Positions 55,991 to 64,000 of a DNA stretch of 64,000 nt are shown piece after piece; position 1 is the first letter of the stretch, and each line of letters starts with the position of its first letter. The notes beneath the pieces are model-generated. The model was not told the DNA's origin, did not search any database, and saw only the letters and a list, made by a program, of their open reading frames with translations. Position numbers and translations under genes: made by a program. The DNA comes from Urophycis tenuis (lineage: Eukaryota; Chordata; Actinopteri; Gadiformes; Phycidae). The stretch covers positions 2,720,989-2,784,988 of the forward strand of contig JAXIVH010000042.1 of NCBI GenBank assembly GCA_036785325.1. The letters are read 5' to 3'.

Positions 55991-58765
55991 ATGAGGGCTG
56001 AGGTTAGGGTTAAGGTTAGGGCTGAGGTTAGGGTTAGGTTTAAGGTTAGGGATAAGGATAGGGTTGGGGTTACGGCTGAGATTGGGGTTAAGGTTAGGGT
56101 TGAGGTTAGGGTTAGTGTTATGGATAAGGTTAGGTTAAGTGTTAGGGCCAAGGTTAGGGTTAAGGTTATGGTTAAGATTAGGGTTAGGGCTAGAATTAGG
56201 GTTAGGGCTAAGGTTAGGGTTAGGGTTATGGCTGAGGTTAGGGTTAAGGTTAGGTTTGAGGTTAGTGTTAAGGTAAGGGCCAAGGTTAGGGTTAGGGTTA
56301 AGGTTAGGGTTAGGGCTAAGGTTAGGGTTAGGGTTATGGCTGAGGCTAGGGTTAGGGCTAAAGTTAGGGCAAAGGTTAGAGTTAGGGTTAGCGTTAGAGT
56401 TAGGGTAGGGTTAGTGTTGGAGGTTAGGGTAGGCTTAGGGTTAGAGTTAGAGTAGGGGTTAGGGTTAGAGTTAGAGTAGGGGTTAGGGTTAGTGTTAAGG
56501 CTAAGGTTAGGGGTTGAGGTTAGTGTTAAGATTAGGGCCAAGGTAAGGGTTAGTGTTAGGGTTGAGTTAGGGTTAGGGCTAAGGTTAGGCCTATGGTTAG
56601 GGTTGGGGTTGAGGTTATCCCTAGGGTTAGAGTTAGAGCTAGAGATTGAGTAAGGTAGAGTCAAGGTGAGACAGTCTGTACGGACTGAACTCACCCCCGC
56701 CGGATCGGGCTAGTACACTCTATCTCCCACAACTCCCTCATTTCCATGAGGGAAGACAGGGGAGAAGAGATGGGAGGAGTATATATATTTAATATATTTT
56801 TTTTTAGTAAATAAATACATCGAGAGACTCACAGCTGGAGTGGGTTTTAATCTTTGTATTCAAGGTTGTTCCTCCTCTTTTGATTCCTCGCTGGTGGTGC
56901 GTCGTCTCCACCTAGTGGTCGTTTTGTGAAGAAGAGTTATAGAAATAGAAATAGAAATACTCTATTGTTCCCAGGTTGGGAAATTGCATTAATAGGTAAG
57001 TAATAATAATAATAATAGGTAATTGCAATAGTTGGTAAGGTAATCTATATTTGATTTATTTATTTATATTTGTATATTTATTTAGTCTATTTATTTATTC
57101 ATTTTTGTTTATTTATTTATTTAGATAAAGAGGATCACAGCTGGAGTGAGTTTTTAGTCTTTGTGTTAAAGGCTGGTTGCCTTCTTTTGATTCTTCAGTG
57201 GTGGTCCATCGCCTCCATCTAGTGGTCGTTTTGTGAATAACAGTTGGTAAGGTAATATAAATGGGTTGTGTAGAGAGCCCGTTCTTTCGATGGCCCTGGC
57301 TCGGTTAGGTTCGTTAGAGTTATCTCGATGACCCCCCCCACCTCATCCAACGACTCGGTAGTTGAATAGGGGATCAAAGGCAGTTGCACTCGCCAATATC
57401 TAGTCATCCGCAGCTCTCTTTTCCCATATTACCAAGAATGAAGTAAAACGAAATGGTTATCTGTCTTGTTGTGATATAACCGCTGATTTGGAGATATAGA
57501 CTTGTTTTTCCTTTTCCCAAAGGTTTTCTTTGTTCCAAGATGGAGGTCAATCTAGTTTGATTGAAGGTACTTCCAATGCATTGGTATATTTACTTATTTG
57601 AATAAAGACGAGTCACAGCTGGAGTGAGACTTTTCTTTTCCATTTCTATTTGAGTATAAACGTGCTATCGAAATATTAGGACACGTCATCAGTAGTGGAC
57701 CCTGGGATCATAGGGTGTTTCTGGCCATTGTCACTATACACCCTCACCCAAGGGAGGCCCCCCCGAGAGTGATCAATTCTCAAGGTGTGTCGTTTCCGAA
57801 ATGGAATTGGTATTGGGTTTAAGCTTTTTTAGGAGTGATCATTTGTTGAGGTAACGTCGAGGTAAGTAAAGGTAAGTAAAACACTTTTTAGGATACATTG
57901 TTTTGGTTATGGAGAGGAGGGGGCACATACTTACCCCCTGACCAGCACAAACCAGTTGTTAACACCGCTAGGTAGCCCTGGTTTGGCCAATCAGGGCCGG
58001 AGCTTGGTTCTTGTCCTCTGTTGGGTCCAGATGAACTAGCAGAAAACTGGGGTCACGAAGGACCGAGGCCAGCCGTGACAAAGCACTGCCTCCACGGTCC
58101 CCCAATGCAGCTATCCTCAGCGATGGGTGTCCAGACCTAGGAAAGACCAAGACCAGCCCCGACCAGCGGTGCCTTCCCAGTCGGTCCCAGGGTAGGAAAG
58201 GCCAAGGCCAGCCGCGACTAAGCACTGCCTCCCTGGCCCCTCCAGGACCCCATGCCGAACAGCCTGTTAATAACAATTCCTGTGCCCCATACACCGCGCG
58301 ACTACAGAGATTGTGTAGGAAGTTGACCTTAGAGAAGACTCAATGGCTTACTTTCCTCACCCAAAACAACAATTTCTTGGGGTAGTCTATTCTCGCCGTA
58401 GGTACTTCGGTAATGGGTTTTTTTGTGAAAAGTTTTCCGGATGAAATGCATGCTGGGTAATTGTCTTCTTCCTCCAATATGTCAAGTGTAGGTTAAGGTT
58501 AGGGTAGATTTAGGGGTAGAGTTAGCAGTTAACCTTAACGTTAGGTTTGAAGTAAATGGGAGGGGTTACGGTTAGGGTTAAGGTTAGGGCTGAGGTTAGG
58601 GTTAGGTATAAGGTTACGGTTTAGGGTTAAGGTTAGGGTTAAGGTTAGGGTTACGGTTAGGGCTAAGGTTAGGGCTAAGGTTAGAGTAAGGGTTAGGGTT
58701 AGCGTTACGGTTAGGGTAAGGTTAGGGTTAGGGTTAGAGGTTAGGGGTTAGGGGTTAGGGTTAAG
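55991..58765 (+). repeat. Satellite unit U21 (long, 2775 bp, mosaic)
   Basis: Starts in the D state (GATAAGGATAGG), but about 240 bp later has the V-linked GTTAAGGTAAGGGCC (near 56270) and then CTCCCACAAC and TTTGATTT. U10, its positional counterpart, keeps D-linked variants throughout that stretch. This looks like a conversion tract inside one unit. Confidence 0.95.
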
Positions 58766-61552
58766 ATGAGGGCTGAGGTTAGGGTTAAGGTTAGGGCTGA
58801 GGTTAGGGTTAGGTTTAAGGTTAGGGATAAGGATAGGGTTGGGGTTACGGCTGAGATTGGGGTTAAGGTTAGGGTTGAGGTTAGGGTTAGTGTTATGGAT
58901 AAGGTTAGGTTAAGTGTTAGGGCCAAGGTTAGGGTTAAGGTTATGGTTAAGATTAGGGTTAGGGCTAGAATTAGGGTTAGGGCTAAGGTTAGGGTTAGGG
59001 TTATGGCTGAGGTTAGGGTTAAGGTTAGGTTTGAGGTTAGTGTTAAGGTTAGGGCCAAGGTTAGGGTTAGGGTTAAGGTTAGGGTTAGGGCTAAGGTAAG
59101 GGTTAGGGTTATGGCTGAGGCTAGGGTTAGGGCTAAAGTTAGGGCAAAGGTTAGAGTTAGGGTTAGCGTTAGAGTTAGGGTAGGGTTAGTGTTGGAGGTT
59201 AGGGTAGGCTTAGGGTTAGAGTTAGAGTAGGGGTTAGGGTTAGAGTTAGAGTAGGGGTTAGGGTTAGTGTTAAGGCTAAGGTTAGGGGTTGAGGTTAGTG
59301 TTAAGATTAGGGCCAAGGTAAGGGTTAGTGTTAGGGTTGAGTTAGGGTTAGGGCTAAGGTTAGGCCTATGGTTAGGGTTGGGGTTGAGGTTATCCCTAGG
59401 GTTAGAGTTAGAGCTAGAGATTGAGTAAGGTAGAGTCAAGGTGAGACAGTCTGTACGGACTGAACTCACCCCCGCCGGATCGGGCTAGTACACTCTATCT
59501 CCCCCAACTCCCTCATTTCCATGAGGGAAGACAGGGGAGAAGAGATGGGAGGAGTATATATATTTAATATATATTTTTTTAGTTAATAAATACATCGAGA
59601 GACTCACAGCTGGAGTGGGTTTTAATCTTTGTATTCAAGGTTGTTCCTCCTCTTTTGATTCCTCGCTGGTGGTGCGTCGTCTCCACCTAGTGGTCGTTTT
59701 GTGAAGAAGAGTTATAGAAATAGAAATAGAAATACTCTATTGTTCCCAGGTTGGGAAATTGCATTAATAGGTAAGTAATAATAATAATAACAATAATAAT
59801 AGGTAATTGCAATAGTTGGTAAGGTAATCTATATTTGATTTATTTATTTATATTTGTATATTTATTTAGTCTATTTATTTATTCATTTTTGTTTATTTAT
59901 TTATTTAGATAAAGAGGATCACAGCTGGAGTGAGTTTTTAGTCTTTGTGTTAAAGGCTGGTTGCCTTCTTTTGATTCTTCAGTGGTGGTCCATCGCCTCC
60001 ATCTAGTGGTCGTTTTGTGAATAACAGTTGGTAAGGTAATATAAATGGGTTGTGTAGAGAGCCCGTTCTTTCGATGGCCCTGGCTCGGTTAGGTTCGTTA
60101 GAGTTATCTCGATGACCCCCCCCCCACCTCATCCAACGACTCGGTAGTTGAATAGGGGATCAAAGGCAGTTGCACTCGCCAATATCTAGTCATCCGCAGC
60201 TCTCTTTTCCCATATTACCAAGAATGAAGTAAAACGAAATGGTTATCTGTCTTGTTGTGATATAACCGCTGATTTGGAGATATAGACTTGTTTTTCCTTT
60301 TCCCAAAGGTTTTCTTTGTTCCAAGATGAAGGTCAATCTAGTTTGATTGAAGGTACTTCCAATGCATTGGTATATTTACTTATTTGAATAAAGACGAGTC
60401 ACAGCTGGAGTGAGACTTTTCTTTTCCATTTCTATTTGAGTATAAACGTGCTATCGAAATATTAGGACACGTCATCAGTAGTGGACCCTGGGATCATAGG
60501 GTGTTTCTGGCCATTGTCACTATACACCCTCACCCAAGGGAGGCCCCCCCGAGAGTGATCAATTCTCAAGGTGTGTCGTTTCCGAAATGGAATTGGTATT
60601 GGGTTTAAGCTTTTTCAAGGAGTGATCATTTGTTGAGGTAACGTCGAGGTAAGTAAAGGTAAGTAAAACACTTTTTAGGATACATTGTTTTGGTTATGGA
60701 GAGGAGGGGGCACATACTTACCCCCTGACCAGCACAAACCAGTTGTTAACACCGCTAGGTAGCCCTGGTTTGGCCAATCAGGGCCGGAGCTTGGTTCTTG
60801 TCCTCTGTTGGGTCCAGATGAACTAGCAGAAAACTGGGGTCACGAAGGACCGAGGCCAGCCGTGACAAAGCACTGCCTCCACGGTCCCCCAATGCAGCTA
60901 TCCTCAGCGATGGGTGTCCAGACCTAGGAAAGACCAAGACCAGCCCCGACCAGCGGTGCCTTCCCAGTCGGTCCCAGGGTAGGAAAGGCCAAGGCCAGCC
61001 GCGACTAAGCACTGCCTCCCTGGCCCCTCCAGGACCCCATGCCGAACAGCCTGTTAATAACAATTCCTGTGCCCCATACACCGCGCGACTACAGAGATTG
61101 TGTAGGAAGTTGACCTTAGAGAAGACTCAATGGCTTACTTTCCTCACCCAAAACAACAATTTCTTGGGGTAGTCTATTCTCGCCGTAGGTACTTCGGTAA
61201 TGGGTTTTTTTGTGAAAAGTTTTCCGGATGAAATGCATGCTGGGTAATTGTCTTCTTCCTCCAATATGTCAAGTGTAGGTTAAGGTTAGGGTAGATTTAG
61301 GGGTAGAGTTAGCAGTTAACCTTAACGTTAGGTTTGAAGTAAATGGGAGGGGTTGCGGTTAGGGTTAAGGTTAGGGCTGAGGTTAGGGTTAGGTATAAGG
61401 TTACGGTTTAGGGTTAAGGTTAGGGTTAAGGTTAGGGTTACGGTTAGGGCTAAGGTTAGGGCTAAGGTTACAGTAAGGGTTAGGGTTAGCGTTACGGTTA
61501 GGGTAAGGTTAGGGTTAGGGTTAGAGGTTAGGGGTTAGGGGTTAGGGTTAAG
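58766..61552 (+). repeat. Satellite unit U22 (long, 2787 bp)
   Basis: Counterpart of U11 at +27,731: D state, CTCCCCCAAC, AAC-interrupted AAT tract, TTTGATTT, GATGAAGG with CTAGTTTG, TTTTTCAAGG and GGTTACAGTAAG. The C run is 10 bases instead of 11, which accounts for the one-base length difference. Confidence 0.95.
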
Positions 61553-63625
61553 ATGAGGGCTGAGGTTAGGGTTAAGGTTAGGGCTGAGGTTAGGGTTAGG
61601 TTTAAGGTTAGGGATAAGGATAGGGTTGGGGTTACGGCTGAGATTGGGGTTAAGGTTAGGGTTGAGGTTAGGGTTAGTGTTATGGATAAGGTTAGGTTAA
61701 GTGTTAGGGCCAAGGTTAGGGTTAAGGTTATGGTTAAGATTAGGGTTAGGGCTAGAATTAGGGTTAGGGCTAAGGTTAGGGTTAGGGTTATGGCTGAGGT
61801 TAGGGTTAAGGTTAGGTTTGAGGTTAGTGTTAAGGTTAGGGCCAAGGTTAGGGTTAGGGTTAAGGTTAGGGTTAGGGCTAAGGTAAGGGTTAGGGTTATG
61901 GCTGAGGCTAGGGTTAGGGCTAAAGTTAGGGTAAAGGTTAGAGTTAGGGTTAGCGTTAGAGTTAGGGTAGGGTTAGTGTTGGAGGTTAGGGTAGGCTTAG
62001 GGTTAGAGTTAGAGAAGGGGTTAGGGTTAGAGTTAGAGTAGGGGTTAGGGTTAGTGTTAAGGCTAAGGTTAGGGGTTGAGGTTAGTGTTAAGATTAGGGC
62101 CAAGGTAAGGGTTAGTGTTAGGGTTGAGTTAGGGTTAGGGCTAAGGTTAGGCCTATGGTTAGGGTTGGGTTCGTTAGAGTTATCTCGATGACCCCCCCCA
62201 CCTCATCCAACGACTCGGTAGTTGAATAGGGGATCAAAGGCAGTTGCACTCGCCAATATCTAGTCATCCGCAGCTCTCTTTTCCCATATTACCAAGAATG
62301 AAGTAAAACGAAATGGTTATCTGTCTTGTTGTGATATAACCGCTGATTTGGAGATATAGACTTGTTTTTCCTTTTCCCAAAGGTTTTCTTTGTTCCAAGA
62401 TGAAGGTCAATCTTGTTTGATTGAAGGTACTTCCAATGCATTGGTATATTTACTTATTTGAATAAAGACGAGTCACAGCTGGAGTGAGACTTTTCTATTC
62501 AATTTCTATTTGAGTATAAACGTGCTATCGAAATATTAGGACACGTCATCAGTAGTGGACCCTGGGATCATAGGGTGTTTCTGGCCATTGTCACTATACA
62601 CCCTCACCCAAGGGAGGCCCCCCCGAGAGTGATCAATTCTCAAGGTGTGTCGTTTCCGAAATGGAATTGGTATTGGGTTTAAGCTTTTTTAGGAGTGATC
62701 ATTTGTTGAGGTAACGTCGAGGTAAGTAAAGGTAAGTAAAACACTTTTTAGGATACATTGTTTTGGTTATGGAGAGGAGGGGGCACATACTTACCCCCTG
62801 ACCAGCACAAACCAGTTGTTAACACCGCTAGGTAGCCCTGGTTTGGCCAATCAGGGCCGGAGCTTGGTTCTTGTCCTCTGTTGGGTCCAGATGAACTAGC
62901 AGAAAACTGGGGTCACGAAGGACCGAGGCCAGCCGTGACAAAGCACTGCCTCCACGGTCCCCCAATGCAGCTATCCTCAGCGATGGGTGTCCAGACCTAG
63001 GAAAGACCAAGACCAGCCCCGACCAGCGGTGCCTTCCCAGTCGGTCCCAGGGTAGGAAAGGCCAAGGCCAGCCGCGACTAAGCACTGCCTCCCTGGCCCC
63101 TCCAGGACCCCATGCCGAACAGCCTGTTAATAACAATTCCTGTGCCCCATACACCGCGCGACTACAGAGATTGTGTAGGAAGTTGACCTTAGAGAAGACT
63201 CAATGGCTTACTTTCCTCACCCAAAACAACAATTTCTTGGGGTAGTCTATTCTCGCCGTAGGTACTTCGGTAATGGTTTTTTTTGTGAAAAGTTTTCCGG
63301 ATGAAATGCATGCTGGGTAATTGTCTTCTTCCTCCAATATGTCAAGTGTAGGTTAAGGTTAGGGTAGATTTAGGGGTAGAGTTAGCAGTTAACCTTAACG
63401 TTAGGTTTGAAGTAAATGGGAGGGGTTGCGGTTAGGGTTAAGGTTAGGGCTGAGGTTAGGGTTAGGTATAAGGTTACGGTTTAGGGTTAAGGTTAGGGTT
63501 AAGGTTAGGGTTACGGTTAGGGCTAAGGTTAGGGCTAAGGTTAGAGTAAGGGTTAGGGTTAGCGTTACGGTTAGGGTAAGGTTAGGGTTAGGGTTAGAGG
63601 TTAGGGGTTAGGGGTTAGGGTTAAG
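61553..63625 (+). repeat. Satellite unit U23 (short, 2073 bp)
   Basis: Counterpart of U12 (+27,730): short (junction 62169/62170), D state, GTAAAGG, AGAGAAGGGG near 62010, ACGTCGAGG. Its 3' end (TAATGGTTTTTTTT near 63273; TTAGAGTAAG) matches other units, which suggests another exchange. Confidence 0.95.
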
Positions 63626-64000
63626 ATGAGGGCTGAGGTTAGGGTTAAGGTTAGGGCTGAGGTTAGGGTTAGGTTTAAGGTTAGGGATAAGGTTAGGGTT
63701 GGGGTTACGGCTGAGATTGGGGTTAAGGTTAGGGTTGAGGTTAGGGTTAGTGTTATGGATAAGGTTAGGTTAAGTGTTAGGGCCAAGGTTAGGGTTAAGG
63801 TTATGGTTAAGATTAGGGTTAGGGCTAGAATTAGGGTTAGGGCTAAGGTTAGGGTTAGGGTTATGGCTGAGGTTAGGGTTAAGGTTAGGTTTGAGGTTAG
63901 TGTTAAGGTAAGGGCCAAGGTTAGGGTTAGGGTTAAGGTTAGGGTTAGGGCTAAGGTTAGGGTTAGGGTTATGGCTGAGGCTAGGGTTAGGGCTAAAGTT
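63626..64000 (+). repeat. Satellite unit U24 (partial, cut by window end)
   Basis: First 375 bp of another unit, V state with GTTAAGGTAAGGGCC, as expected for the counterpart of U13. It lies wholly within the hexamer array, so the satellite continues to the right. Confidence 0.9.

Larger units (their letters stand above)
40717..64000 (+). repeat. Higher-order repeat copy 2 (U15-U24, incomplete)
   Basis: Second copy of the 11-unit block, without transposon and without the 10.3-kb duplication, truncated by the window edge. U20-U23 match U9-U12 at +27,730/27,731. The change of offset from 40,716 equals 10,307 + 2,684 - 6, which are the duplication, the insertion and the extra hexamer in U19. 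Confidence 0.85.

Noticed and set aside
1..64000. CRISPR array or bacterial repeat region
   Set aside because: Repeats are continuous 6-bp and 2-2.8-kb tandem units without spacers, and the gene present is a spliced eukaryotic transposase.
63626..64000. Functional chromosome terminus at the right end
   Set aside because: The sequence stays degenerate and in phase with the satellite; no long perfect TTAGGG tract appears.

Overview
KIND OF DNA. The window is eukaryotic and almost entirely non-coding: a long head-to-tail satellite built from a subtelomere-like unit, interrupted by two copies of one DNA transposon. Every unit carries about 0.9 kb of degenerate TTAGGG-type hexamers (TTAGGG, TTAAGG, CTAAGG, CTGAGG and similar), always with the G-rich strand on +. 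TTAGGG telomere motifs, a spliced piggyBac transposase gene with a polyadenylation signal, and CCAAT, ETS, ZNF143 and CTCF-like motifs point to an animal, most likely a vertebrate (a fish would fit). The species cannot be fixed from sequence alone. No bacterial, phage, rRNA, tRNA or CRISPR feature was seen.

LAYOUT. I phased units on the ATGAGGGCTGAGG anchor inside the array. There are 23 complete units (U1-U23), a 27-bp stub at the left end and a partial U24 at the right end. Units come in two sizes. Long (L) is about 2,775 bp. Short (S) is about 2,067-2,073 bp and lacks one specific 702-bp block. The order is L S L S* L L S* L L L L S L S L S L S L L L L S (L), where * marks a unit carrying the transposon. 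An L unit reads, 5' to 3': hexamer array; short spacer with a perfect hairpin; module A with a CTCF-like site; AAT and TTTA microsatellites; module B with a second CTCF-like site; module C; spacer; GC-rich block of about 340 bp with a CCAAT box and 55-bp internal repeats; spacer ending in ETS- and ZNF143-like motifs; next array.

HIGHER ORDER. Diagnostic variants show that U1-U14 and U15-U24 are two copies of one 11-unit higher-order repeat (L S L S L L L L S L S, about 27.7 kb). The left copy has grown to 40,716 bp by one transposon insertion (about 2.68 kb) followed by a 10,307-bp tandem duplication that copied the transposon-bearing unit. The offsets close exactly: 40,716 - 27,731 = 12,985 = 10,307 + 2,684 - 6.

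GENES. The only convincing protein-coding gene is a PGBD4-like piggyBac transposase, in two apparently identical copies: exons 9525-10075 and 10374-11583, and the same +10,307 bp. It encodes 586 aa with the complete catalytic Asp set and a C-terminal zinc-binding domain. The element keeps TTAA at its right end, but its left TTAA is lost in both copies. Most other open frames are by-products of 6-bp periodicity or of the near-identical copies. The combination of CCAAT box, GC-rich repeats, ETS/ZNF143-like motifs and a downstream G-strand array resembles the layout of TERRA promoters, but that is a hypothesis.
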